A stretch of 64,000 bases of DNA. It comes from Acestrorhynchus altus. Its lineage: Eukaryota; Chordata; Actinopteri; Characiformes; Acestrorhynchidae. Of the stretch, positions 1 to 13,978 are shown piece after piece (positions within the stretch are counted from its first letter, which is position 1; every line of letters begins with the position of its first letter). The DNA lies in NCBI GenBank assembly GCA_034509495.1, contig CM067503.1, forward strand, positions 10,546,994 through 10,610,993. The letters run 5' to 3'. The notes under the pieces were generated by a model that saw only the letters and a program-made list of their open reading frames with translations, was not told the origin of the DNA and searched no databases. The translations under genes and the position numbers were made by a program.

Positions 1-193
1 CACTTTTTAAGTGTTGAACTGATTGTAAAGGACATGACGTCAGGGCTTTTTAAGATGGGGGGGAGTGGCATCTTAATCTGAGATTACACAGTCCTCTCAT
101 TAAAAAGCCACAACGCTGAGACAGGTTCTGTCAGCCGAGGAGGCTTCTGATGCTTTTGGAAGGGGATTATCCCTTTGGCAACTTTATACTTTA

Positions 194-266
<73 letters not shown>

Positions 267-291
267 ATCTCTCATATACACACACACACAA
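194..291. repeat. (CT)n followed by (AC)n microsatellite
   Basis: About 80 bp of CT with two G interruptions, a short spacer, then eight AC units. Open frames over it encode only Leu/Ser or Arg/Glu runs. Confidence 0.93.
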
Positions 292-3200
292 ATGTCTCCG
301 GAGCCCTCTTACCCCGTCACACAAAAGTAAGCCCCGAAACCCCTGACACACGCTGGATTTCACAGCACCTCAGTAACAGTTTGAGCTTGTCACATTGATA
401 TATTCACGTTTACACACTTGTCTGGAGTGCATTGAGATATTAGGATGTGCTTCACTGTAGTGGCCATTTTATTTTCCTTTCATATGACGATATTAGCCCT
501 ACACTGTTGGCTGGGAGAGTGCGAGAGAGCATGACGTAACTGCCAATATTACAACTTAGCCTGTTAAAATGAGTTCCATCTATAAGGTGAGCAACAAGGA
601 TCATTATAAGATCTGCAAACATATTATTTCAGTTTAATTATGTCATATACAGGTATAGTGGAAGATTGTGTCAAATGACAGCACAATATAAATGTAATTT
701 GTTTACATAACATCTGTAGTACATTTTTTTAATGAATCTCTACATTGCAGACTTCGGAAATAGTGACTTTTCCAACACAGCTGGAATTTTACAATGGATA
801 CAGATGGATTTCAAAGGATTCAATGGATTATAAAGGAGGAAATGCAGATATTAGAATTAAACATATTGTGTGTTATGAAGAAACAGAATACATTTTTTAG
901 CACCATTGCTTACTACGCATGTCAACATGCTTCTCTGTCTTTGCATGTTCATCAAGGTCTATAGGATACGAATTATGTTGACCAGAGTTTCCAGTCCACC
1001 AGCATTGATAAATGTAGCATTAACTGTTAAATTCAGAACACAGAACATTACCCAACAAGGCAACGGCTTTTCTATGCACTTTGCCAACAAGTAGATGAGA
1101 CATGAAACGACATTTTCAGCAACTACGTTAAATCCAAAACTCACCACAACAGCAGGGTGAAATTAAGGTCAGTCTGCCCTTACTAATAACAACATTTTTA
1201 GACACAAGGCAACACCAATGGTATGAGGGCTAGTCCTTATATGTATCCACATACTTATATTTAATACTTATATGTATGCACATAAACATAATTTGTACAA
1301 TTGTATTAACATTTTGTTTTATTGGTCATCATTAATCGATACAAATTAAATTAAGTGCCATTTTGCTATTGTTTTTATAAATGCATTTTCCTTAAACACT
1401 AAAAAAGTCTGAATGGGAATAAATATAAATAGAAAAAAACTGAAAAGGGGAAAAAATTCAACTGATTTCATAGAGCCCTACTAACCCTCCTGTGCGGAGG
1501 CTGAACTTTTAGCCTCGCTAATTCTCACCGTCAATATGCCTCAAAATTGTGCTTTATTACAACCCCCAGAGGGAGACAAAAATAATCATGTGAATTCTGT
1601 GACTTACTCATATAACATTTACCAGCATCCACTTCTTTACCTGTAGATACAAGGCTAATGTAACTCCAGGTAAACTGTGAGCACTGTGCAGTTTGCAGGT
1701 CTAAATAACCTCCAACTGTCAAGCTGGTAACTAATTTCAGCTACAGGTTTCAGGCTTCACAACTCCTCCCACTGCTGGTTTTTGCTTGTCCATGTTCCTT
1801 GATAGCAGCATGTCAGAAACCACATCATTACATCTGTTGGAGCTCATTAAACATCTCAGTGGGACTTGAAACCACTGTGTAATGATTGATACCTGTAATC
1901 CTAATTACTGTACATACCCTTTCATTACGGGTTACTTATGTTTGATATTTGGGGAAAGTTTGGAAAATGGTCATTTAACATTTTTCCCCAAAGTGTTCCC
2001 TTAACCTGAGGTTGGAGGACCTGGAGTAGAGATGTTTTTGTAGACTCTTGCAGACTTGCTGTGTGAGTGCCTGACTGACTGAGCAGGTGGCCACAACAGC
2101 CGCACTCCAGAGAGAGAGGTTTCAGATGTTCTCTTCTTTGACAGACAAATTTTCATTCTGAACTGCGATGAGGATCGTTTTTCACGTCAAGGTCAATTAT
2201 CACCCCTGACCCTCTTCCATGGCTGTTCCATTGAGAGGAAGGTTTCCCCTTGGAAAACAAACGACAGCAATTTCCAGAGCTGACGGCTGCTTGGGCCTAG
2301 AGGCATGGTTCAGTACAGCGCTCAGATGGAGGCAGGCTACTCCCTCGTCCCACAGGAATTTGTATAGGTCATTTTGTACCTTGGCTGCAGCTTGCCGCAC
2401 CTGGTTGAATATCACCCAATACAGACACACATGTTCCAGGTACATGTTGATTATCAGTTAAGATAATAATAATAATAAGTTCTGATCAGAATTGTCTGAT
2501 ATTCCTTTCAAAAATGCAGTCGGCAGTGTGTTTCTGTTTTGTGATGCTAATGTAGCCTACTGGTCATGAAATGACATACATAAACTTCATCCTCATCAGA
2601 GAACACATTTCAACACATTTTATGCACATTTGCCATTTACTATAAAAGTACTGAATATTGGGGGAAAATATAAAATTTGGACAATGCAAAATTTCAGATG
2701 TTAGGATTTTCAAATATGTAAAATGTAAAAAAAAAAAGAAATTGTGCTGTAAAATATGCAAAAAATTGTAAGATTTAATTCATATCAGGTTTAAATTTCT
2801 TTCGTTTTCCTGAGCTGCCCAAATGTTGCATACAACTGTGATGCTGCTTCTTTCCCAAATATTTAAGGAAATTGTTTGAAACTGTTTTATGTGATGTGAC
2901 ATTTCTGGAGACCACACAGTGACACGTTTTAAATGTAGTCTTCCACATGCTTATTGCGATTACATTATTCTTACCAGAGAGGGCTCTAAATCCCCAAAAC
3001 TGACAAAATATCACTTTAAACGTGATAAACGTATTTACAAATAAACAATGGGCCAAATTTACTAATCTTCCTAACAGTTTACTTAAATTAGTTCTTGAAG
3101 GAAAAGTTCTTACAAATAATCTACATCAAATGCTCTTATAATGATGGATCCTCATAAATTAAACAAATCCCAAATAAGAACATGCAGAAGTGACTTTTAA

Positions 3201-4305
3201 GATGACGTCTTAAGAATGGATGTAGAACAAGGCCCAGTGTTAATAATAATAATTTTATTTTTAATCCCTATTCATTTCAGGGATAACTGTAGCTAATGAA
3301 AATGAGCTGATTTGACAAAAAAAACGAAATATGAACGTTAATGATTGGTTCACCCCTAACACACACCCGCCGTTCAGACCATCCAGTCCCCCAACAAATG
3401 CTCTCAAATCTGTAATTGTCTTTCATATCACCAAATCCTTGAGCATGCCCTCACATAACTGTCTCTATCTCTACCTTGCTTGGCTTTGAAATGCGACTGT
3501 ACACCTTCTCTGGCTATTTTTAGCCTTGGCTGTAATTACACAGATAATAATCCAGCCATTAGCTATGGTGGAATGAGTGTGCTGCCTTTCTCATGGGCTG
3601 AATCTGAGATTAACCTGATGTAGTGTTGGTCACACTACAGCTATCCTTGCATTTGCATCCTGTCCACACAGCTCATTATTCTCACTTGAACGTGCAAATG
3701 GCCCATCCCTGCTGCTAGTAGCAGAGCATGATGTGGGGGCTCGTTCCACAGGGGAGTGGAAGAAGGCACTAATTGAGCATCCACAAGACAAACCTGGCAG
3801 CAGGTATAGCAACGCTTGTTGACCTTCAGCTGACCAGGGAGTCTATCTGTGTGATTAGCTGTGGCATGGCCTCTGTGGCACTGCTTTCTACCCTGTGTGA
3901 TGGAAATAATGAAGCCACAAGTCACTTTATACTGACCATGTAGCTTTAAGGTATCCATTTCTGCTCAGTTTAGTGCAATAGTAGAGGCCTATTTGTGCTG
4001 AGATGTTTGATATTTATGAATTTAGGATTGTTAAGCACTGTTTATTGTGAATTTTTCTGTTTCCATTGAGGATGCACAGAATATTCAATAACTGAAATAT
4101 TCAACCAAAAAGCACTTTTGGTGTTTGGCTGAATAAGTGTGAAGATCTTTTATTATGATGTGATCAAATTGAAACCATTGTGGAGTGAGGCATTCTTTGT
4201 AAATTCAGCAATGGTGAAAAAATGGCATAATTTATAAAAAATGTTCATTTTGATCCATCTCTAGTTTTTGTTTGTCTTTATGTTTATGTATTGATGGGGG
4301 TTCTT

Positions 4306-4460
4306 AGGGCTGGGCATTAAGGACAATATTGCACTCTGTTTATATTCAGATATAGAAATAACACACATCCCTTGTTTATTTTATCTTAATAAAGATGTAT
4401 GTTGTCAATTATTCTGCTTCAGAAAAAAGAACAGTTCAAAGAATCCATTAAAAGGCTGAA
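4306..4460 (+). repeat. Family C repeat fragment
   Basis: Begins agggctgggcattaaggaca and atattgcac, then atattcagatatagaaat, matching the reverse complement of 24400-24450. Confidence 0.45.
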
Positions 4461-4764
4461 ATGGCAGTGTCCGTAATGAGTGCATGTGGACTTCTGACCA
4501 CAATTGTAGAGCTCTGTGGCAGGGTTGGTTACAACTCTATATTGTTGCTTTTACATAAAAACCTTTTATATAAATTTTTCACCCCTGACAGGGTGAACAG
4601 ACCAATAGAAATCCTCTGAAATTACTTGGAATTATTTTTTTTTTTACCTCCATTAAATATTAAGGTTTTTCCTTCTCTGTGAAGTTTTAAATATACAAAT
4701 GTTTGTGACATCAATATTCTTAGCAGATGACAGATTTTCATTTGCAATAACTTTCTCGTTTCAG

Positions 4765-4807
4765 CCCACCAAAGCCAACGGTTGTGGTCTCTGGAGTGGT
4801 GACTAAG
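4765..4807 (+). CDS. dap: dap internal exon (43 bp)
   Basis: Short exon flanked by a pyrimidine-rich acceptor ending cag and a GTAAGC donor. It begins with the last base of a split codon (phase 2 entry) and leaves in phase 0. It encodes PPKPTVVVSGVVTK, the most conserved central motif of DAP. It is too short to be found by ORF length. Confidence 0.92.
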
Positions 4808-7800
4808 GTAAGCCACAGTTTATCAATCATCAGTCTATCCATTCACAATCATATAACTCTGTTCCAGATCTGTGTGATCTAATGTCTGATGTGATTAGAA
4901 GCTTTTGATTTATGCAGGTGGCCTAGGCTCACCAGGCCTTGCACTTTCTCCAAAATGTCCTCAAACATATGCTCACAAACTGTGCTTAATGTATAATTCA
5001 GATTCTCTGTGACATGTCCTCTGGGTACCTGCCAGTCTCTGTAAACGTCTAGGCTCTGTGTAGGAGTGTGTGTGTGGGTAATCTGTGTGCAGGTAGGCTA
5101 CTCTGCTTCACCCTTTCTCTCTTGAGAGCCCAGATGCTTACATGAAAGAACAGAGAAGGAAGGCTGTGCTTCACTTGAAGGATCAAACAAAGTCCACAGA
5201 AGGCTCTGGAAGCACATGCGCAGTGTCAGTCACATCGTACAGCTCCTCGAGATTTTTTGCTGCCTTGACTGCATTCAGTTCTATGTGGGAGATGGTTTGC
5301 AAGGTTGCAGTGAATAAGCTGACATTGCAGTTTTGGGAGCTGTTTATGTCTCTAAGGCTCTAATCATAAGTTAATATACTGTGTGTGTATGTGTTCATTT
5401 ATGTGGTTTCTCTATAATAAGTGTACAGCGTGAAGTACAGGTCTAATTGCATCTTGGATCACTCGGATCGCCTTCAGAGGTGATCAGGGAGGTTTATGGC
5501 CAGTTAGTGTAGTGTAAAAATAGCACCTATTAACTGTGTGTTAACAGTGTATCACAGTAGCGCCTGAACTTGTCAAAAAATGGTAACCATCTGTAGGTTT
5601 ACACGAACAGACTTGAGAGATAACAGAATGTAGCAGAGAGACTGGCAAAGTAAATGTGCATGGTGTTTCTTTTGACTGCATTTCATGAAAGAAGAAAGTA
5701 GTCACCGGAGACACATTCAGAACACAGAGAAATGGCAGGTAATTGACTTTTCCTCTTGTTGTCCACTTAAGGTATGATCAGATCATCCAAAATGGATCTT
5801 AATGCCAGATAGGAACAAGCCCAGAGAGACAAGTGGATTCCAAACGTTCATTTAAAAAGGCGTCAGTAGAATTTAGTCTTTTTTTCTGTTCTTCTCAAGA
5901 CATTTGCTCCTAAGCAGTTTACAGATTGTCCACTTACCCCAAATGTTATTGCCTAGATGAGGCATGTTTCATTTTTAGACTAACGCAGCCAACAGTACTG
6001 TAGAGTTGGTAGTTTAGAAACACTTATTCCATCTCTTTTAAGTCAGATTATTTCTAACATTGAAATTATTTTGGTGTAGGTTTGGTAGCAGCATACTGCT
6101 AATAGTTAGCATTTAAGCAATTCACTTAAAACAGGCATGAATAAACTGAAAAGCTATGGACAAGGCCCAAGTAACAAGGCATACAAATCATACAGAGCTT
6201 TAAAAACCATGCGTGAACAATCCGAACTGACAAGAGCTCTGACAAAACATCTGATTTTTCTTCTGTTCCCAGAAATGTCTTCAACGTTTTGTTTCTGAGC
6301 AGTTTACAGAATTATCAGCCAAGACATATCTGAAGGTTATTTGGACTTGCATTTCATACTATTATTTCTTGATTTATCCAACAACAGCTGAAACGGTACA
6401 AATTAAATTAAAACGATGGAATTGATCCATTCTAATAGATCTGAAATTGAGATTGAATAGTCAAGAAATATTTTTTTACAACAAAAATAATTCACAGATA
6501 AATACTAGGCAGTTCTTAGTCTAAGAGACTGAACTGAACCAGTAGCTTTATAAGAGTTTCTTAGTGGCCCTGTTTACATTCATACTGGCATGCATGTTCA
6601 GCTCTTGAATAAAAGCTTGTCTAAGCCATTAGTCAGACTATGAAATTGTGTTTACAATACACCATAGCTTAGTAACAGTACCACTCTTAGTCAAACTGAC
6701 AAGTAAGGCAAGTGTTTTTCTCATCCTTATCCTCAACCCTGCTGGTATGAGGTCTCAACGTCTTCTTTATCCTTTCTATTTGTGAAATCATGCATTTAAC
6801 AGCAAGAAGCACAAACAGATGATCAAATAACCTTAAATTCTTGTATCAACACAACAAGGCTTTAGCAGTAGCCTGAGGCTGAGGAGCGAGACTATTTGCT
6901 TTGGTACGTGCTTTGTTTCACCCAACTTACTAACATAGTCAGTTGTCCAGCAGGACCATATTATTTCTGGCTCAACATGAGGGTAGGTGTGTTCTAGTGT
7001 CTCATAACCAGACCATAGCCTGAGAGGATGCCCAATTAAACTCCAGGATCCTTAGGAAGACTCACTGTTGCAGAAATCACAGTTTAAAAATGGCTCAGTC
7101 TTGTAAGAAGCAGGTGGGTCACCAACAACATGTAATTAGTGTGAAAACATTACATATCCAGCTATTTTTACAAATATTGTGTATTTTAATGACCATGAAA
7201 GGGTTAACAGAAGTGGAAATATGTTAAAGCAGAGTGAAAAAAGCTGTTTTAAAAAAACAAAGCAAACTTTTAAACTTGCTATGACCTAATGCTGTATGGG
7301 GTTTTCATTATGGCAATGACCATTAATATGAACTGAGTGAATTAGGCAGTGTTTTTTATGGCTTTTTATTGTTTTACAGTATTTGAAAACAGCAGCTGCC
7401 CTTTATACCATGAGAATATTTCATGAAGAATGGACCAATTGAAATAGGCTATGGAAATTCCTGGAAAACAACTCTCGCTGAATTTACTATGATTGCCATA
7501 TAATAAAATAAATGCGTGTATGTGCTCTGTACAAAAAGAGAAATTGGAAAATGGTCATGCATTTATTTATTCTGACTTTTAGTAAATATAAATACCACAA
7601 ACAGATGACCATAATTTAAACTGTTGATGTTTTAAGAAGTTAGACAATAGCTGTATTTTGAGTGATGCACATATAACAAAATACACACACAAATTTATTT
7701 ACAACATAAGGCCATGCAGACACTATAAATCTATTCTGCTTAAAAAAGGGAACACTTTGCTGATAATTGTGCAATTATATGTGACAAATCAGTGCAAAAC

Positions 7801-10800
7801 ATTGAAATCATAAACTTGTTTATGTGTATGGCCCCCATGTGTATGTATGCACTCCCTGCAATGTCTGGACATGCTCCTGATGAGACAGCAAATGGTGTGT
7901 TAATTCCAGACCTGGATCAGTGAGTTCCTGGACAGTCTGTTGTGTGACTTGGCACTGTCAGATACAGCAACACATTAAGCCCCAGAGGTTTCCAGTTGGA
8001 TTCAGGTGTGGGGAACATGAAGGTCAATAAGTGACATCAATGCCTTCTTTGTCCAAGAACTGCCTACACACTCTGGCCACTTGAGGCCAGGCATTGTCCT
8101 CCACCAGGAGGAACCCATCGCTCACTGCACCAGTATAAGGTCTGACAGTGGCTCTGAGAATTTTATCTTGGTACCCGACACTATTAGGGTACCATTGGCT
8201 ACAAGGTTTGCAACCCTTCAATGATACGACTCCCCAGATCATCAGTGCCCTGCCACAAAACTGGTCAGGCTTCCATCTCCTCCATGCAATTGAGCCTGTG
8301 CTGGGAGACGCAGTAAACCTAGGTGTTTATGTAGGTGTTCCTTCCAGCAAGAGCTTGACTACCTGTGCCACCTGAATGTGCTGCAGGTATCACATCACTG
8401 CCAGTAATGACACAGACACTAGCAAAGTACAAAAATAGAGAAGAAACTGGAATAGCTGGCCACCTGCAATCACCAAATTTGTAGAAATTTACATGAAACC
8501 TAGTCATTTGCTACTGTCACTATTATGACCACCTTCAAACAACTTGCATCATTACTTCATTACATCTGAGCATTACAGCAGAGATGTTCATACAGCATCT
8601 CCTTTACAGTAAAGTACACGTATTTCCCCCCCTTGAGAATTTGGTTTCTCCCAAGGTTTCTTCCACCAGCAATGAAAGAGATTGTTGTTGCCACTGTTGC
8701 TCTTTGACATGCTCACTGGGGGGATTTATGCCTTTATCCTGTATGTTCTGTTGATCTTTTTATTGGATTTCTGTAAAGCTTTGCTGTGTCAGTTGTAAAA
8801 AGTTATTTATGAATGTAATCTTCATATGAATAATGTCTATTTTTGGTATGTAAAACCACGCAAACTAGTTATATGAAAGGTATAATTTTATTCATTCTTC
8901 CTGGTTGTAATCAATGGGATTTTATGATGTTTGTAATCTAAAGGATAAAGGATGTGTACTATGAATTATAACTCCACAAAAGCTATAAGTGGACTACAAT
9001 TTGTCATGGTTATGGTGTCATAAAACAAAACTATTTGGTATCGTGATATATTCTCTCAAATAAAAAGAAAGTGGAAAGTGTTCATTTATGAATTATGACT
9101 TTTGGTGCATAAAATACTTTCTAACAGTTGTGATGTTCTAGAATAGGATAGTGTTCATGATGTAGGCCATAAAGAGGGTTTGTTTAAGGGTCATATTAAA
9201 TATATTCTGTCTATTTTGGAAGCATAAACCCACTCAGCCATTATGAGAGAACTAAAAATAGAAAAGCAAAAAGAAGATCAGATTGAGTATGGGCCCTTTA
9301 AGTAATCCTCTTTAATACAGAATACAGAAGTCTGGCACATAAAATGATTGTTTCTCCCTCTTACACGCACGCACACTCACACACCTGTACACAGATGGAA
9401 AAATAAAGCTTGAGTTGTGTGGTGCCCCCCTCCTAAGTCGGGCATGTTTGCATGATCATTCAGGTTGCATTGTGCATTCCTGCTGTGTTTTAGAGGGATT
9501 TCATGTTTTATTTATCTGAGGACCTGTGACTCCCACCCAGTGGAGCGCTGGTATTAATTAGGCTGAGGCTAATCGGGCTCCACTAGAGTGTGTGTGTGTG
9601 TGTGGATGTGGATGCGGATGCGGGGATGCTTGCTTGGGGGACAGCTCTGAACCCTGGCCTTGCTCTGAGCCATCAGCACCTTGTGCCTGTAAAGTGATCA
9701 AAATCTGCACTTGTCTTAATCTCCCATTACCACACACAGGCATGATCAGAATACAGTTGCCAAAATGCACAGACTTTCTCAAAGAACATCCTGCCTGACT
9801 ACCTTCTTGAGTCACTGAATGTATTTTTAGCCCCAAATATTACTGACCATTTCTTCAGTGGATTCTCATATCTGAGGCCATCTTCATCCTGTGACCCTGC
9901 CTGAATGATTCCCTTTCTTCTTGATTGTTTTTGGTTGTTTGCAATATATATATATATAAAAACCTTTTTTGTGTTTTTGGGTTTCTGTGTTTTAGTCTAA
10001 AGAAGTTTTTTTTGCACTCCTTGGTGTCTGTCTTAATATATTAAATCAGGATCTGTAGTAAATCCAGCATATCAGGACTATTTATGCTTTTAAAATTAAA
10101 CATGAAGTTGGTCAGTTTTGGGAAAGTACTGACACCATCCTCAGATACTGATACAAAAAAAAAACATTGTGCATCACAGTAACAAATCCAGTCAGAGTAA
10201 CAATAAATTATTGTCAAATTGCTTCCCTTTTCTCATGATTCCTTTTTATCCCATGGCCAGATATAGATGCCTTGTGAATTCACACTGGCATTTCGAAATA
10301 AACAGCCAAGCAAAGGTCCAGGTTCTGCTTTTGTCTTCATCTGAATTTCCTGTAACATTTCCTTAATACCGCCACACTCTTCTTGCTTTATGCTCTGAAT
10401 GCTTCTGCTGTTTGTTCCACTTTCGTCAGGATAGATTCATAATGGAGCTCATTGCTAAGTCAGTATCATGTACAGGGGAATTTCCCATTCATTTAAAAAT
10501 AAATAACATTTAGTCTAAAATAGGTCAATTTCAGGATGAATCGTATTCTGTAGGAATGCTTATAAATTGGCTTGGTCAGCTCAGGTCAGGTTTTTGGAGA
10601 ACTTTCAGCTAGGGATAGTTCAGAAAGTTAAGTAAAATACATGAGGGTAAAAATCATGCACCTTAATATTAGATATAGATAGGTTAGATATAGGGCTCAA
10701 CTCAGTCCATTCACCCATATCTTCACCACCCATTAAAGCCCTTTACCGGGGTCATCAGGTAGGCACCAGTGTTTTGATTGTAAATTAAGTTCACACCACT

Positions 10801-11758
10801 TGCGGAAGGCTAAACTGTAAGGTCTGGTCACCCAGATCCTATCCCTTCCAACCTTACTTTTTAGACTTGTCACTTGGCCTCCCTGGTGATGACTGCCATA
10901 TCTAGACCACTGGCACCATCCAGGGAGCCTTAGCCTGGCAAGTAAATTGCCTTACTCAAGTCATGCCCTGCAGTTTAAGGAATCAAACTGGCACCCTTAC
11001 CTGTCACAAAGCTGGTTCTCTAACCACCAGGTCACAACTAGCCATCAACCAGCCCCCATCAACGTAACTCCACACTGTCCTCCTTGGGGACCAAGGCTGT
11101 ACCCAGATATCCAGATATTATGTGTTGTTCTTACTAGGTTTCCATTATTTATTTATTATTTTTATTGTTTCATTTAATTATTTGCTTCACTAAAAGCAAC
11201 AGCTTTTAAAAATTAAGTGGACCAGCTTACTCTAAATACTCTTAACTCTAAAACTGGTGTTTTAGGCTAATGTAGCTTATATGCGATGAAAATCTAGTTA
11301 GCATTACACACACTGTAGTTCAGTATTCTAATGGGGAATTGCTTATTTGTTTTGTGTGGCAGTTTGAATTCCTGATTTCCTTTTGTTTGTGCTGGTGACA
11401 ACAGATCACACTGTACTGCACTCCATTACTGGCATTCTCTGGTTTAGTAGTCTCCATTGGTTTATTTGCTCACTTTCTGATTGTCTTCTGGGTGTTGGTT
11501 CCGCTGAACTTTTTTTGAAATACATTACGTACAGAAGCAGTAGCAGCAACCATATTGAGCTGTGAATTTTGTCTGTACCTTTGTTCCTTTTAAATCATCT
11601 GATTTAACCCATGTTCCTTGTGTGGTTTTACTCCTCAGGGGGATAAGGACTTCACCCCTGCTGCAGCTCAGGTGGCCCATACAAAGCCTGTGCCAGCAGT
11701 GCAGAAGCTGCCCCCTAGCCATCACATCAACCAGCACATCCACCAGCCCCGCAAGTGA
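4765..11758 (+). CDS. dap: dap, death-associated protein 1 (3' part of gene, two exons)
   Basis: Two exons join in frame to encode the C-terminal 53 or so residues of DAP. Exon 4765-4807 gives PPKPTVVVSGVVTK after one leading base; exon 11639-11758 gives GDKDFTPAAAQVAH onward and ends HQPRK-stop. Human DAP has the matching core PPKPTV.ISGV..RGDKDF.PAAAQVAH and ends QPRK. Splice sites are canonical (tttctcgtttcag / GTAAGC and ttactcctcag), both in phase 0 at the shared junction. DAP is a small proline-rich cytosolic protein, an mTOR substrate that restrains autophagy; related Dap proteins are described as dormancy factors whose C-terminal tail enters the ribosome exit tunnel in fish and frog eggs. 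That tail is what these exons encode. The N-terminal exons were not recognised between 1 and 4764 and probably lie left of the window. It converges on ankrd33b, as in human. Confidence 0.93.
7845..8510 (-). mobile_element. Tc1-like transposase relic
   Basis: On the minus strand the frame gives FLLVEDNAWPQVARVCRQFL and DKEGIDVTY, then after a stop PSCSPHLNPTGNLWG. These match the Tc1 DD34E core (..QDNARPH.ARVC..FL.. WPA.SPDLNPIENLW). Stops and substitutions (H for D, T for I) show it is dead. Confidence 0.85.
10690..11045. repeat. Unclassified interspersed repeat
   Basis: Ends caaagctggttctctaaccaccaggtcacaact, the kind of tail common to fish short retroelements. No protein-coding frame. Confidence 0.4.
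11639..11758 (+). CDS. dap: dap terminal coding exon
   Basis: Forty codons including the TGA stop at 11756-11758. The residues GDKDFTPAAAQVAH and the ending IHQPRK match the DAP C-terminus. A longer overlapping reading frame starting at 11562 is in a different frame and is a shadow. Confidence 0.95.
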   Translation, partial: GDKDFTPAAAQVAHTKPVPAVQKLPPSHHINQHIHQPRK

Positions 11759-12194
11759 GGCTCAGCCCTTCCTTCCCTCACACCTGAACCAGTGCACCGA
11801 CCATGACCACAGGACCACACCCACCACCCCTCCCCATCCCAGCGCTCAGGTTACCAGGGGCCTCCTGGCTTATAGCATTCCGCAAGACCCTATCTTTGTT
11901 TGTGCCTGCAAGCATTCTGCCTTGACCAGTATCAAAGAAAAAACTGCTTCACCCTGTTCTGTTCTCGTTCTATAGATTCTTAAGACACTACATTTTGAGG
12001 GCTTCATCACCAACGCAGATTGGCCTAGTAAATTCTCTGGGTGCATTTAATGAAAAGGTTAAATTGCGCTTTATTTTTTCAGTTTTAAAGCAGTTGTTTC
12101 TGGAATTCTGTAAATTGTATAAATCTCTTTTGTGACATCAGTGGAAGATGTATGATGTTAGGCATTAGGCACTAGGTGTGGCTGTCTGAATAAA
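11759..12194 (+). other. dap: dap 3' UTR with poly(A) signal
   Basis: Non-coding sequence after the dap stop. A canonical AATAAA lies at 12189-12194, about 430 bp downstream, followed by a GT-rich stretch (tttgtttcctgtgtgtggttt) as expected of a downstream element. The end of the transcript is inferred, not proven. Confidence 0.55.
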
Positions 12195-12644
12195 GAGTTA
12201 ATATAACATTTGTTTCCTGTGTGTGGTTTAACATGACTGTGTTTTGCAGGGGGAAAGCCTAGGGAACATGCATTAAGCATTTCAACCCACCTGATCCTTA
12301 ATTGATGTGTATCCGTTCAAAATACACCTGTAGCTGTTTTTTGTGAGTTCACATACAGCTGGACAAAGTTGTTTGATGATGAATAGCATGACTCTGGCTT
12401 TTTCGCTGCTTATTTCACTATTTCACTTATTTCACTTCAATACAGTATGCAAATTTACCATCTGACCAATCATAATTAATTGTGTGCTAAGAGCATGTTG
12501 ACCAATCACAAATTTTCTTGAAAAACTAGGGGTAAACTGACGAGGTTTGGGTGGTGGGTGGGGTTTTGGATGGAAAAGAAAAGGAGAAAAATCCTTCTTT
12601 TCAGATCTATTGTCTTATATTGGTCTTTTGTCTGTTTATGTAGG

Positions 12645-12700
12645 TTAAAGCAGTGTTTCTCCATCCTGGTAGTGGAGGCTCCCCTACCCTGCATGTTTCA
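12645..12700 (+). repeat. Short interspersed repeat fragment
   Basis: agcagtgtttctccatcctg and ccctgcatgtttcacc match a common fish repeat; a reversed copy is at 15765-15925. Confidence 0.5.
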
Positions 12701-13888
12701 CCAAGTCTAGTAGCCTTGGTGTCATGGTGTGGGGTGCAATATTGTACAATGCCAGGCACTTTGACAGCCAAACATTACTTTAATGAGGGCCTGCTACCAG
12801 TGTACCTACCTTATCACAGCACACTGTGAGGAAATTTAAGATTAGAGAACCTGTGCATTTGTCACACACCCCTTTCCTCAAATTAAGCATCAAATGCAGA
12901 TTAACCTTTAACCCCAATAAGGTTCTAGACATATCTCTAATGTATTGCAAGGCATACTGCAACCATTTTATGTAACAATAAAACAACAGGACAAGTTTGC
13001 ATTTAGTTGAAAGGTTTTAATGCAGTAAAGCTGGTGGTGCTGTTTTAAAACTAGAGGTTAAGCAGTGTATACACCCAAGCTGCTGATCAGAGGGCTCTCC
13101 AGGCTCAGCAGTAGTTTTACAGGTAAGCCTCTGGCCTACTTTCCTCAAAGACCACGCTTGGTATCATGCCTTTTAGCTTATATCCCCCTGCTAGTCACCC
13201 ACCACTAGATTCTTTCTCTGCACATTGCCAAATGTTTTATCATTCTGTATGTTCTTGCTCTTCCTCCCTCAGTCCCTCTGCCCTCTTTGTCCTCACAGTT
13301 TATCCTTGCAGAGCAGGACTGGAAGGTGTTCCTTCCAGCTGCTTTCTGCTCCAGAACCTTCCCAGGGCTCAGGACCAGCTCATACCTGTGAAAACTCTTA
13401 CAAAAGCTGCTTTCATTCAGGTCAAGGTCTTGCTGTTCCACAGCACCTTATCTGGTGTTTACCTGCCCTGACTTTGAAGCAAGTCCAAGGTGGTCATAGC
13501 CTCAGGACTGCCTGACCCGAAGCGCCTTACTGTGTTTGTCTTTGATAACATGTAGTCCACAGTTACGTCACTTCTCAGATCATCCACTAGAAGGTGCTGT
13601 ATATGCACACCTACACCTGATGGAGATTTGCAGAGGAGAAATGCTGACCCTGCAGTAAAGCTAAGTCCCTGAGCAGCTGTCGACCCACAGTGGTGACCCC
13701 AATATATCTGCAGGCTTAATAAAAGCTGCATTTCTCTCTTTATACTCCCAACATTTCTTCTGAAAATAAAGAAAAAGTTCCTTATTTTCTAGTGCATAAT
13801 TTTATTTCACATTTTGCCAAGTTCTGCTCATCAAATATCCAATTGTGTTTGTCATCAAAGTATGTAAACATGGATTGATATTGCTTGA

Positions 13889-13892
<4 letters not shown>

Positions 13893-13978
<86 letters not shown>

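Larger units (their letters stand above)
1..4764. other. dap upstream intron; no coding exon recognised
   Basis: AT-rich sequence assigned to the dap intron preceding the 43 bp exon. It holds a (CT)n-(AC)n microsatellite near 194-291, short AAT runs near 2463 and 3240, and a repeat with the phrase gggctgggcat at 4306-4460. I searched by eye for the conserved DAP N-terminal coding segment and did not find it. Confidence 0.5.
4808..11638. other. dap: dap last intron
   Basis: A 6.8 kb intron. It contains a Tc1-like transposase relic (about 7845-8510), a GT-rich stretch at 9590-9605 next to an unusually complex homeodomain-site-rich block (9480-9590), and an unclassified interspersed repeat at 10690-11045. 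No exon-like sequence was seen. Confidence 0.6.

Noticed and set aside
570..592. ATGAGTTCC followed by GTGAGC, reminiscent of a DAP-type start MSS and a donor
   Set aside because: Only three residues agree with DAP, the following residues (IYK) do not, and no matching second exon was found before 4765.
11562..11975. 137-codon open frame starting MNFVCTFVP
   Set aside because: It overlaps the dap terminal exon in another frame, crosses its acceptor site and has no recognisable similarity.
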